The translations under genes and the position numbers were made by a program. From the NCBI GenBank assembly GCA_021821185.1, contig JAKACU010000077.1, positions 1-8,490 of the forward strand: a DNA stretch of 8,490 bases, read 5' to 3'. This DNA comes from Bacillota bacterium (GTDB lineage: Bacteria > Bacillota > Bacilli > Alicyclobacillales > SLC66). Each line of letters opens with the position of its first letter. Position 1 is the first letter of the stretch. The notes under the pieces were generated by a model. That model did not search any database, was not told the origin of the DNA, and was given only the letters and a program-made list of their open reading frames with translations. Below, one piece after another: positions 1 to 6,691 of this stretch.

Positions 1-1104
1 GAAGTTAAACTCTCACACATTTATAAAAAGTATGCTGGTAATGTTGTTGCGGTTACCGATTTTAATTTGGATATCGCGGATAAAGAATTTATCGTCTTGG
101 TAGGTCCTTCTGGTTGCGGCAAGTCCACTACGTTGCGTATGATCGCGGGTCTTGAGGAAATTTCCGAAGGTGACTTGATGATTGGCTCGAAGCGCGTCAA
201 CGACGTGCCGCCAAAAGATCGTGACATCGCTATGGTGTTTCAAAACTATGCGTTGTATCCTCATATGACGGTTTTTCAAAACATGGCATTTGGATTAAAA
301 CTGCGTCACTTCCCGAAAGCAGAAATTGAAAAGCGCGTGCGAGAAGCTGCGCAGATTCTTGATATCGAACATTTGTTGCAACGTAAACCAAAGGCTTTAT
401 CAGGCGGTCAGCGGCAACGTGTTGCACTTGGACGCGCAATTGTTCGCGAACCACAAGCGTTCTTGATGGACGAACCATTGTCAAACTTGGATGCCAAATT
501 GCGTGTGCAAATGAGAACCGAGATCAGCAAATTGCATAAGCGCCTGCAAACCACCTTTATTTACGTCACGCACGATCAAACGGAAGCCATGACGATGGGT
601 GATCGAATCGTGGTTATGAAGGACGGATTGGTACAACAAGTGGCAACACCGCAAGAAATTTATAATCATCCGAAAAATCTCTTCGTGGCTGGATTTATTG
701 GATCGCCTGCGATGAATTTCTTGCAAGGTAGCATTCAAGAAGAAGGCGGCGTGTTGAAGTTTGTCGCTGATGGTGTTTCTTTGACGATACCAGAAGGACG
801 TCATGATGTTTTGCGCGCCAAACAAGTGATTAATAAACCTGTGATTTTCGGTGTTCGCCCTGAGAATATCCATGATGAACCTGTTTACACAGAGACTTAT
901 CCAGGTGGCGTGTTTGAAGCGAACGTCGATGTCGTTGAACATATGGGCTCTGAAATGTACCTGTTCATGGACATTAAAGGACAGCAATTGACTGCTCGGA
1001 TCGTGGCTCGCACAGATGTAAAGGCCGGAGATCGCGTACGTTTGGCCGTCGACATGAGCAAGTTGCACTTGTTTGACAAAGAAACGGAAGAAGCCATTTT
1101 ATAA
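1..1104 (+). CDS. ugpC: Sugar ABC transporter ATP-binding protein, MsmX/UgpC/MalK type (5' partial)
   Basis: This is the cytoplasmic ATPase that powers carbohydrate ABC importers of the MalK/MsmX/UgpC family. The reading frame is open from base 1 and already shows the family N-terminus (EVKLSHIYKKY), so the true start lies just left of the window, probably only a couple of codons away; an internal TTG at 67 is not the start. Counting from base 1, the Walker A is GPSGCGKST (residues 35-43, K41), the Q-loop glutamine is Q81, the signature LSGGQ is at 133-137, Walker B LMDEP has D157 and E158, and the switch histidine is H191 in YVTHDQ. After about residue 220 comes the regulatory OB/TOBE region, with GSPAMNF and GVRPE (284-288). 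The 367 visible residues match the usual ~365-370 for the family. MsmX-type ATPases in Bacilli can serve several sugar importers. No permease or binding-protein gene lies downstream, so the substrate is unknown. The family is certain; the exact subfamily name less so. Confidence 0.93.
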   Translation, partial: EVKLSHIYKKYAGNVVAVTDFNLDIADKEFIVLVGPSGCGKSTTLRMIAGLEEISEGDLMIGSKRVNDVPPKDRDIAMVFQNYALYPHMTVFQNMAFGLKLRHFPKAEIEKRVREAAQILDIEHLLQRKPKALSGGQRQRVALGRAIVREPQAFLMDEPLSNLDAKLRVQMRTEISKLHKRLQTTFIYVTHDQTEAMTMGDRIVVMKDGLVQQVATPQEIYNHPKNLFVAGFIGSPAMNFLQGSIQEEGGVLKFVADGVSLTIPEGRHDVLRAKQVINKPVIFGVRPENIHDEPVYTETYPGGVFEANVDVVEHMGSEMYLFMDIKGQQLTARIVARTDVKAGDRVRLAVDMSKLHLFDKETEEAIL

Positions 1105-1117
1105 GAACTACGTGGTA

Positions 1118-1160
1118 AGCACAAACAGGCAGGGGGAAGAACCTCCTGCCTGTTTGTGCT
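1118..1160 (+). terminator. Long hairpin after the ABC ATPase gene, probable terminator
   Basis: A perfect 16-bp inverted repeat (1118-1133 with 1145-1160) can be extended by three more pairs, one of them G-T, to a 19-bp stem (1118-1136/1142-1160) with the five-base loop AAGAA. It starts 13 bases after the ATPase stop codon, a usual place for a terminator. It is not textbook: the bases just after the stem are AGGAGATATA, and the run of five T only begins at 1171. It may stop transcription inefficiently or protect the 3' end of the upstream mRNA. The hairpin itself is plain in the sequence; the terminator role is inferred. Confidence 0.65.
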
Positions 1161-1180
1161 AGGAGATATATTTTTATGAT
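1153..1180 (+). promoter_or_regulatory. Weak candidate promoter for hprK
   Basis: TATGAT (1175-1180) matches five of six bases of the sigma-A -10 box, and GATAAT overlaps it at 1178-1183. The only -35 candidate at suitable spacing is TTTGTG (1153-1158), 16 bases upstream. It is poor and lies inside the right arm of the preceding hairpin. A promoter is expected somewhere in the 122-base gap 1105-1226 if the hairpin terminates transcription, and this is the best match there. It is tentative. Confidence 0.3.
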
Positions 1181-1226
1181 AATCTAAGGGGAAAATGGGA
1201 ATGGATGTTATGAGGGGAGTATTTTT

Positions 1227-2162
1227 ATGGCGGAGTATGTGACAGTACAGGAACTTGTCGATGAGTTGTCATTAGAACTCATCGATGCAGGCACCGGGCT
1301 TGAACGAAAGATTGAAACGTTTGAGATCAATCGACCGGGGCTCGCTTTATCAGGTTTTTTTATGTACTATCCGTCGGAACGGGTGCAACTATTAGGACGG
1401 ACGGAACTGGCTTATATGCATTCTTTATCCGAAGAAGAACTGAAAGAACGCGTCGTAAAAATGTGTTCTTTTGACAATACACCGTGCATCATTTTTACCA
1501 GAGGACTTGAGGTGCCAAAGGTTCTTTTAAAGGCCTCTAAGGATGCGGGCATTCCGCTTCTTCGCACGCATTTATCGACACCGCGTATCTTATCGCAATT
1601 GACAAGCTTTTTAGAATTGCGACTCGCCCCTGAGATTCTGGTTCATGGCGTATTAGTCGATGTTTATGGAATCGGCATTTTAATGACGGGATCAAGCGGC
1701 ATAGGCAAAAGTGAAACAGCTCTTGAATTATTGAAACGAGGGCACCGGCTCGTCGCTGATGATGCTGTCGAGATCCGGCAAATTGCCGATGACACCTTGG
1801 TCGGCACTGTTCCGCCACTGCTTCAATATCTGCTCGAAATTCGCGGGTTAGGTGTACTAAACGCCATGACATTATTTGGCGCAGGAGCCGTGAGAACGCA
1901 TAAACGCATTGAAATGATTATTGAATTGGAATCCTGGCAAGAAAACCGATCTTATGATCGGCTTGGACTGGATGATACAAAACGTAAGATTCTTGGTGTT
2001 GAGTTGACGGCTTTAACAGTTCCTGTACGCCCAGGTCGCAACCTTGCGATCATCATTGAAGTGGCCGCGATGAATCAGCGATTAAAACGAATGGGGTATC
2101 ATGCGGCACGCGAACTTTCTGAGAAATTACTGTCAAGTATGCAGGACCAACAGCAGGGATGA
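1227..2162 (+). CDS. hprK: HPr kinase/phosphorylase HprK
   Basis: Bifunctional cytoplasmic enzyme that phosphorylates HPr of the phosphotransferase system on Ser46 using ATP or pyrophosphate, and removes that phosphate by phosphorolysis. It is the sensor step of carbon catabolite repression in Firmicutes. At 311 residues it has the normal family length. The N-terminal domain covers about residues 1-130. The C-terminal kinase domain has the P-loop GSSGIGKSE (155-163). By comparison with the known family pattern, the catalytic positions are all present: H140, K161, D179, E204 in the EIRGLGVLN signature (204-212) and R245; the loop PVRPGR is at 266-271. ATG 1227 is preceded by a strong ribosome site, GAGGGGAG (1212-1219), seven bases away. 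The acetyltransferase gene follows after 16 bases, probably in the same transcript. In B. subtilis hprK is followed by lgt, yvoD and ppaX; here those are absent. Confidence 0.97.
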   Translation: MAEYVTVQELVDELSLELIDAGTGLERKIETFEINRPGLALSGFFMYYPSERVQLLGRTELAYMHSLSEEELKERVVKMCSFDNTPCIIFTRGLEVPKVLLKASKDAGIPLLRTHLSTPRILSQLTSFLELRLAPEILVHGVLVDVYGIGILMTGSSGIGKSETALELLKRGHRLVADDAVEIRQIADDTLVGTVPPLLQYLLEIRGLGVLNAMTLFGAGAVRTHKRIEMIIELESWQENRSYDRLGLDDTKRKILGVELTALTVPVRPGRNLAIIIEVAAMNQRLKRMGYHAARELSEKLLSSMQDQQQG

Positions 2163-2178
2163 TGTAAAGGAGATTGCC

Positions 2179-2670
2179 ATGCGGCGCCTTCAGCGTCTCT
2201 CTTTAGAAGCTAAAGGGAAGGAAACCTGTAATCCACTTTATCGACTCTACGACACCGTGCCCTGGTGGCGCGTTTTATGGGTGACGTTCGTTATCGTTTG
2301 TGCCAGGGTATGTCCCAGCTTTCCCCTCAAAAATAACATGTACCGCTCATTAGGTATGCAGATCGGCGATCAAACAGCGATCGCCTTTTATGTCATGATG
2401 GATCTTTTACATCCGGAATGGATTACGATCGGAAAAAACTGCGTGATTGGCTACAACACGACGATTTTAACGCATGAATACCTTATCGATGAATATCGAT
2501 TTGGTCAGGTGATTCTTGGCGATGAAGTCATGGTCGGCGCTAACGTGACAATTTTAGCAGGGGTTACGATCGGTCGGCGTGCCGTGATTGGGGCAGGATC
2601 TGTAGTGACAAGCGACATTCCTGAAGGTGCTTTTGCTTTTGGCGTACCAGCACGCGTGATCGAACATTGA
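2179..2670 (+). CDS. yvoF: YvoF-like acyltransferase of the hexapeptide-repeat (left-handed beta-helix) family
   Basis: A 163-residue protein predicted to transfer an acetyl or other acyl group from a CoA donor to a sugar or similar small acceptor; the acceptor is unknown. Residues 82-145 hold imperfect hexapeptide repeats (ITIGKNCVIGYNTTI, then VILGDEVMVGANVTIL and VTIGRRAVIGAG), typical of the LacA/NodL/CysE left-handed beta-helix. H99 in the THEYLIDEYR segment is the likely catalytic histidine. The end, FGVPARVI, is the usual family C-terminus. A hydrophobic stretch at residues 32-47 may lie against the membrane. I chose ATG 2179 because AAAGGAG (2166-2172) is six bases upstream; an earlier in-frame ATG at 2101 would lie inside hprK and lacks such a site. 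Position between hprK and hisZ matches B. subtilis yvoF, which supports the symbol. It has no known histidine role. Confidence 0.85.
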   Translation: MRRLQRLSLEAKGKETCNPLYRLYDTVPWWRVLWVTFVIVCARVCPSFPLKNNMYRSLGMQIGDQTAIAFYVMMDLLHPEWITIGKNCVIGYNTTILTHEYLIDEYRFGQVILGDEVMVGANVTILAGVTIGRRAVIGAGSVVTSDIPEGAFAFGVPARVIEH

Positions 2671-2696
2671 CAGGTGTTTTACGGCCATGATAGGAT
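2667..2696 (+). promoter_or_regulatory. Likely sigma-A promoter of the his operon
   Basis: TTGACA (2667-2672), a perfect -35 consensus that overlaps the acetyltransferase stop codon, is followed after 18 bases by TAGGAT (2691-2696; four of six matches to TATAAT). A TG at 2688-2689, one base before the hexamer, makes an extended -10, which would compensate for the weaker box. Transcription would start near 2703, giving a leader of about 48 bases before hisZ. This is pattern matching only, but spacing and position fit well. Confidence 0.55.
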
Positions 2697-2710
2697 AGAC
2701 AAAACAAATG

Positions 2711-2734
2711 CTTTAGTATATTAATGTGCTAAAG
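2711..2734 (+). promoter_or_regulatory. Inverted repeat in the hisZ leader, possible operator or small hairpin
   Basis: CTTTAG (2711-2716) and CTAAAG (2729-2734) form a perfect 6-bp inverted repeat around a 12-base AT-rich centre. It lies just after the predicted transcription start and 16 bases before hisZ. The layout fits a repressor operator better than a terminator, because the stem is short, AT-rich and has no T run. I see no T-box or histidine-rich leader peptide in this 80-base gap. The regulator, if any, is unknown. Confidence 0.35.
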
Positions 2735-2750
2735 TGGCGGGTGGGTTGAC

Positions 2751-3950
2751 ATGGTGCGTGAAAGTCGGGATCGAGAACGCCCTGAAGGTATGAGTGACTT
2801 TGTTGGACGCGATATGGCACACCGAATACGTGTCCGCCAAAAACTACTTGAGTTATTCATGGTTTGGGGCTATGAGCAGGTAGAAACGCCGATGCTGGAG
2901 TACGTTGACACATTTGCAAATGGTGTCTTGGGCGGCGAAGAAGAGTTGTTGTACCGCATGTTTGATCCTTTTGGTCGGACCCTCGCTGTGCGACCTGAGA
3001 TGACGACGCCTGTGGCAAGGTTGAGCGCGACGATCTTAGCAAAAGATCCTTTGCCACTGCGGCTTTGTTACGATGCCAAGACCTATCGGCTGCAACCCCC
3101 GAACAAAACGGATCGTGTGGAGGTAACGCAAGCAGGTATTGAACTGATCGGCCAGGCCAGCCCTGATGCTGATGCCGAAATGATTGCGTTGCTCATCGAA
3201 TCGATGCGATCGCTAGGTGTGCGTGATTTTGCGCTTGCTCTTGGTCACATGGGACTCGTGCGTGCGCTATTAGCGCCGCTCGACGCTACCTTTCGTGAGC
3301 CGCTGCGTGAGGCATTAATTGATAAAGACTTGGTTTCTTATGAGCGTATTGTCGATCTAGCGAAGCCTTTTGTGCCGGAGTCTATCATGATGAGTATCTT
3401 ACAATTGCCGCGTTTGCGCGGTGACGTATCTGTGATTGGCAAGGCGAGAGAATTGGCCTTTGATGATAAGGCGCGCCTTGCCTGTGATGAATTGTTGCTT
3501 TTATGGCATGCTCTTGAAGATTATGGCGTTGCATCCTTTATTCACTTTGACCTTGGCTCCTATCTGCATCACGATTATTACACTGGTGTCGTGGTCGAAG
3601 CTTATGCAGAGGCACTAGGTCACCCGATCGCTTTTGGAGGTCGCTACGACCACCTCTTGGGGCGTTTTGGCTGTGAGCAAAAGGCGACGGGATTTGCTAT
3701 TCAAGTCGAACGTTTGATGGCTGCCATCAAAGAGACACCGCCACTGGAAGCCATACACACCGTTTATTACGACGAGACAAATCGAAAAGTGCGACTGGAT
3801 TTTGCCAAGTGGTTGCGCGCTAACGGACACCGCATTGTGGCCATGCCACAAGATGATGTGCAACGTGCAAAAAATCAGGATGCTTGGCTTGATGATCAGT
3901 ATGCGCTGTATGTATCGCAAGAAGCAGACAAGGGTGGTGACGTATGCTAA
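2751..3950 (+). CDS. hisZ: HisZ, regulatory subunit of ATP phosphoribosyltransferase
   Basis: HisZ is a histidyl-tRNA-synthetase-like protein without aminoacylation activity. It joins short-form HisG in a hetero-octamer and is needed for activity and histidine feedback inhibition. The 399-residue protein has the class II synthetase core: a motif 1 region near 25-60, the motif 2 region with TLAVRPEMTTPVAR (77-90) and LPLRLCYDAKTYR (101-113), and a C-terminal motif 3 region, GGRYDHLLGRFG (296-307) with GFAIQVERL (314-322). The synthetase signature RGLDYYTG reads LHHDYYTG here (272-279), so the arginine used to activate histidine is missing. The anticodon-binding domain is also absent or greatly reduced. 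Both points favour HisZ over HisRS, as does hisG directly downstream. ATG 2751 is the first start after the in-frame stop at 2730-2732. Its ribosome site, GGCGGGTGGG, is imperfect. The gene overlaps hisG by seven bases. Confidence 0.95.
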   Translation: MVRESRDRERPEGMSDFVGRDMAHRIRVRQKLLELFMVWGYEQVETPMLEYVDTFANGVLGGEEELLYRMFDPFGRTLAVRPEMTTPVARLSATILAKDPLPLRLCYDAKTYRLQPPNKTDRVEVTQAGIELIGQASPDADAEMIALLIESMRSLGVRDFALALGHMGLVRALLAPLDATFREPLREALIDKDLVSYERIVDLAKPFVPESIMMSILQLPRLRGDVSVIGKARELAFDDKARLACDELLLLWHALEDYGVASFIHFDLGSYLHHDYYTGVVVEAYAEALGHPIAFGGRYDHLLGRFGCEQKATGFAIQVERLMAAIKETPPLEAIHTVYYDETNRKVRLDFAKWLRANGHRIVAMPQDDVQRAKNQDAWLDDQYALYVSQEADKGGDVC

Positions 3951-4573
3951 CGATAGCGGTTGCCAAAGGACGCATTTTTGAATCAACCTTACAATTGCTT
4001 GATGAGACCGGTCTTGGTTCTCGTGAAGATATGCTATCGTCACGCCGCTTAATTCTCGATGATGAGGTGCATGACATACGGTATCTTCTATCGAAACCTG
4101 TCGATGTACCTACGTATGTGCAGCATGGAGCAGCGGATGTGGGTATTGTGGGCAAGGATGTCTTGTACGAGGCACAAGCCGATGTGCATGAATTGCTCGA
4201 CTTGCAATTTGGTCGTTGCAAGATTGCCGTGGCAGCGCCAATCGGTACGAAATTATCGACGGTCACCCGTGTTGCAACGAAGTACCCACGGTATGCGCGC
4301 GAGTATTTTCGCACTTTAGGTAGGCAGATCGATATTATCCCTATGCATGGCAGTGTTGAATTGGCCCCACTAATTGGGTTAGCTGATTGCATTGTAGATA
4401 TTGTTGAGACAGGTAGGACATTGAAGGAAAATGGTCTTGTGGTTTTGGCAGAGTTAGCTCAAATCACGACACGACTTGTTGCCAATCGTCGCAGTTATCA
4501 GTTGCGCGGGGCAGACATTGATACACTTTTGTTGCGAACGCGATCGTACTTAGAAGGTGAGACGGTATCATGA
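3944..4573 (+). CDS. hisG: ATP phosphoribosyltransferase catalytic subunit, short form (HisG)
   Basis: Catalyses the first committed histidine step, ATP + PRPP to N1-(5'-phosphoribosyl)-ATP + pyrophosphate. The 209-residue length is that of the short form (HisGS), which lacks the C-terminal ACT-like regulatory domain of long HisG and depends on HisZ. Visible features are the N-terminal AKGRIFEST (7-15), ADVGIVGKDVLYE (64-76), HGSVELAPLIGLAD (135-148) and the PRPP-binding DIVETGRTLKENGL (152-165). The start ATG 3944 overlaps the end of hisZ (ATGCTAA), with an AGGGTGGTGA ribosome site (3931-3940) inside hisZ. This suggests coupled translation and balanced subunit amounts. Its stop overlaps the hisH start as ATGA (4570-4573), where Bacillus would have hisD and hisB. 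Confidence 0.97.
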   Translation: MLTIAVAKGRIFESTLQLLDETGLGSREDMLSSRRLILDDEVHDIRYLLSKPVDVPTYVQHGAADVGIVGKDVLYEAQADVHELLDLQFGRCKIAVAAPIGTKLSTVTRVATKYPRYAREYFRTLGRQIDIIPMHGSVELAPLIGLADCIVDIVETGRTLKENGLVVLAELAQITTRLVANRRSYQLRGADIDTLLLRTRSYLEGETVS

Positions 4574-5190
4574 TTGTTATTATCGATTATGGTGTGGGCA
4601 ATCTGCGAAGTGTGCAAAAAGCGTTTGAACAGTTGGGCCATGAAGCCATTGTTTCTGAGGATCCGAAGGCATTGCTCATGGCAGATGGTGTCGTCTTACC
4701 AGGCGTTGGCGCTTTTGGTGATGCTATGCAGGCTTTGAAGCAACGACAGTTGGCCGAACCGATTATCAATTTTGCCAATACGGATAAACCACTTTTAGGT
4801 ATATGCCTTGGTATGCAGTTGCTATTTTCAACAAGTGAAGAGTATGGCGAACATGCTGGACTCAATCTTTTACCTGGTCGTGTGTTGAAATTTTCCCTTG
4901 ACTATAAAGTCCCACATGTTGGGTGGAACCAACTGCTGATCGAAAGGTCGCATCCGCTTGTTGAGCATGTGTCGGATAAAGCCCACGCCTACTTTGTGCA
5001 TAGTTACTATGTCGCGCCAGCCGCTCCGTCGCTTATTGTGGCAAAGACAGAATACGGCATATCGTTTCCCTCCATGGTGGCGAAAGGCAATGTGATGGGT
5101 GTGCAATTTCATCCGGAAAAAAGCTCACAAACCGGATTGAAGATGTTGGATAATTTCGCCCACATGTGTGAGAAAAGGGGAGTTATATGA
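4570..5190 (+). CDS. hisH: Imidazole glycerol phosphate synthase, glutaminase subunit HisH
   Basis: Class I glutamine amidotransferase that hydrolyses glutamine and channels ammonia to HisF. The 206-residue length is normal. The opening IDYGVGNLRSV (5-15) is the family start. The oxyanion-strand region is LPGVGAFGD (43-51). The nucleophile is C79 in LGICLGMQLLF (76-86). The catalytic histidine and glutamate are H181 and E183 in GVQFHPEKS (177-185). The triad is complete, so the protein should be active. The gene overlaps hisG by four bases upstream and hisA downstream. Pairing with hisF two genes on fits the obligate HisHF heterodimer. Confidence 0.97.
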   Translation: MIVIIDYGVGNLRSVQKAFEQLGHEAIVSEDPKALLMADGVVLPGVGAFGDAMQALKQRQLAEPIINFANTDKPLLGICLGMQLLFSTSEEYGEHAGLNLLPGRVLKFSLDYKVPHVGWNQLLIERSHPLVEHVSDKAHAYFVHSYYVAPAAPSLIVAKTEYGISFPSMVAKGNVMGVQFHPEKSSQTGLKMLDNFAHMCEKRGVI

Positions 5191-5933
5191 TGAAAATGCT
5201 GCCCGCGATCGATTTATTGGGGGGACAGGCTGTCCGCCTGACACAAGGGGACTATCAACGCAAAGAGGCTTATGGTGACCCTTTAGCACTCGCTGCGTCA
5301 TATGAACAACATGGTGCTTCGTACGTACATGTCGTGGATTTGGATGCAGCCAAGTCGGGGGTAACGGATCAACAGACCCGTGATATCGTAGCGAGAATCG
5401 TTAAAGAGACCTCACTACAGGTGGAATTGGGTGGCGGAATCCGTACGGGTCTGGATGTTGAACGATGGCTGTCACTTGGTGTCTGGCGCTGTGTGCTTGG
5501 CACATCTGCGGTGCGAGTTGAAGGATTCGCACAGGAGATGGTCAAAAAGTACAAGCAGCATGTGATTGTGGGCATTGATACCCGTCAAGGTTTTGTGGCT
5601 ACAAACGGTTGGACGCAAGTGGCAACTATGACCGCGATTGATTTTGCCAAAATACTTGCACAGGATGGCTACACAGAATGCATTTATACGGATATTGCTC
5701 GTGACGGTATGATGCATGGGGCCAATTGGCAGGGGGCTGTTGAACTTGCCGAAGCTTCTGGGCTTGGTGTTGCCGTATCAGGTGGCGTGCGTGATATTCG
5801 TGATGTAGGACAAGCACTTTCCCTTTCACAGCGTGGTATCACCGGTCTTATTGCGGGTAAATCGCTCGTTGAAGGTACCTTGGATCTTCATGAAGCGATC
5901 ACGTTGATGGCGGAAAAGAGCGATAGGCCATGA
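5190..5933 (+). CDS. hisA: ProFAR isomerase HisA
   Basis: Isomerises ProFAR to PRFAR, the fourth histidine step, by an Amadori rearrangement in a TIM barrel. The 247 residues show the two-fold (beta-alpha)8 pattern. The general base and acid are D8 (PAIDLLGG, 5-12) and D130 (VGIDTRQG, 127-134). Phosphate-binding glycines are at GGGIR (81-85) and SGGVRD (197-202), and TDIARDG (168-174) is the usual second-half motif. Two adjacent ATGs are possible. I prefer 5190 because it lies seven bases after the AAAAGGGGAG ribosome site, against four for 5187, which would add one methionine. Either start overlaps the hisH stop. Although PriA can replace HisA plus TrpF in actinobacteria, nothing here suggests that dual role. 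Confidence 0.96.
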   Translation: MKMLPAIDLLGGQAVRLTQGDYQRKEAYGDPLALAASYEQHGASYVHVVDLDAAKSGVTDQQTRDIVARIVKETSLQVELGGGIRTGLDVERWLSLGVWRCVLGTSAVRVEGFAQEMVKKYKQHVIVGIDTRQGFVATNGWTQVATMTAIDFAKILAQDGYTECIYTDIARDGMMHGANWQGAVELAEASGLGVAVSGGVRDIRDVGQALSLSQRGITGLIAGKSLVEGTLDLHEAITLMAEKSDRP

Positions 5934-6691
5934 TTACGAAACGTATTATTCCTTGTTTTGATGTGCGTGATGGACGGGTTGTGAAATACGAGTCTTTTTT
6001 TGGAAATGAACGAGATGCCGGTGATCCTGTGGAACTGGCCAAATTGTATGATGAACAAGGCGCAGACGAACTTGTGTTGCTTGATATCTCGGCAACGCAC
6101 GAAAAACGCGGGATCTTGCTTGACATCGTTGAAAAAACAGCAGAGCAGGTCTTTATTCCCTTCACGGTTGGCGGCGGTTTGACGAGTTTGGAGAATGTTC
6201 GCGATGTCTTGCGAGCCGGAGCCGACAAAGTATCGCTCAATTCAGCGGCTGTCAAAAACCCTGCGTTGATCACCGAGATTGCGAAAAGGTTTGGATCGCA
6301 GTGTGTGGTTGTAGCGATCGATGCCAAAAAAGTAGCTGATCAATCTGACTGGGAGGTTTTGATTAGCGGAGGTAGGGTTCATACAGGCAAATCAGTTGTA
6401 GCATGGGCTAAGGAAGCGCAAAGCTTAGGGGCCGGGGAAATCCTACTGACAAGTTTCGATCAAGATGGGCAACGAGATGGCTATGACTTGTCACTGACGC
6501 AAGCGGTGGCACAAGCAGTAAGCATTCCTGTGATCGCTTCTGGAGGGGCAGGAACAAAAGATCATTTTTATGATGTGTTAACAAAAGGTCAGGCTGATGC
6601 GGCTTTAGCAGCAAGTGTTTTTCACTTTAAAGAAACGTCTATTGGAGAGGTTAAGGCATTTTTAGCACAAAAAGGGGTGTTTATACGATGA
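5930..6691 (+). CDS. hisF: Imidazole glycerol phosphate synthase, cyclase subunit HisF
   Basis: Uses ammonia from HisH to turn PRFAR into imidazole-glycerol phosphate (IGP) and AICAR, the fifth histidine step and the link back to purine synthesis. The 253 residues form a TIM barrel of standard length. Catalytic aspartates are D11 (PCFDVRDGR, 8-16) and D131 (VAIDAKK, 128-134). Other family marks are GDPVELA (31-37), [11 protein letters not shown] (78-88), the substrate-binding [10 protein letters not shown] (101-110), [15 protein letters not shown] (172-186) and the phosphate loop IASGGAG (202-208). It begins in a 4-base ATGA overlap with hisA and ends in another with hisIE, so translation is probably coupled. 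Confidence 0.97.
   Translation: MITKRIIPCFDVRDGRVVKYESFFGNERDAGDPVELAKLYDEQGADELVLLDISATHEKRGILLDIVEKTAEQVFIPFTVGGGLTSLENVRDVLRAGADKVSLNSAAVKNPALITEIAKRFGSQCVVVAIDAKKVADQSDWEVLISGGRVHTGKSVVAWAKEAQSLGAGEILLTSFDQDGQRDGYDLSLTQAVAQAVSIPVIASGGAGTKDHFYDVLTKGQADAALAASVFHFKETSIGEVKAFLAQKGVFIR

Noticed and set aside
481..1068. 195-codon open frame on the - strand opposite the ABC ATPase
   Set aside because: It is antisense to a clear ATPase gene. The product is rich in His, Arg and Asn, resembles no family I know, and has no convincing ribosome site.
67..1104. TTG at 67 as the start of the ABC ATPase gene
   Set aside because: The 22 codons before it are open and match the conserved N-terminus of the family, so the gene enters from outside the window.
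1195..1242. 15-codon ORF overlapping the hprK start, a possible leader peptide
   Set aside because: The purine-rich site before ATG 1195 is only about three bases away, and the composition (MGMDVMRG...) shows no regulatory codon run. The overlap with hprK is easily chance.
2377..2384. GCGATCGC octamer, also at 3206-3213, similar to the cyanobacterial HIP1 repeat
   Set aside because: I noticed only two full copies, both inside coding regions where GCG-ATC-GC codon runs arise easily. The gene content is not cyanobacterial, so this is not evidence of a repeat family.
2671..2750. T-box or histidine attenuator before hisZ
   Set aside because: The gap is only 80 bases, too short for a T-box. It has no T-box core, no histidine codon run and no terminator/antiterminator pair.
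2751..3950. hisZ considered as a second histidyl-tRNA synthetase (hisS)
   Set aside because: The histidine-activating arginine of the RGLDYYTG motif is replaced, the usual C-terminal anticodon domain is not seen, and the gene overlaps short-form hisG, which needs HisZ.
3820..4392. 190-codon open frame on the - strand opposite hisZ/hisG
   Set aside because: It lies wholly antisense to hisZ and hisG, whose motifs are intact. The translation is rich in Ser, Cys and Arg with no recognisable domain, as expected for a shadow frame.
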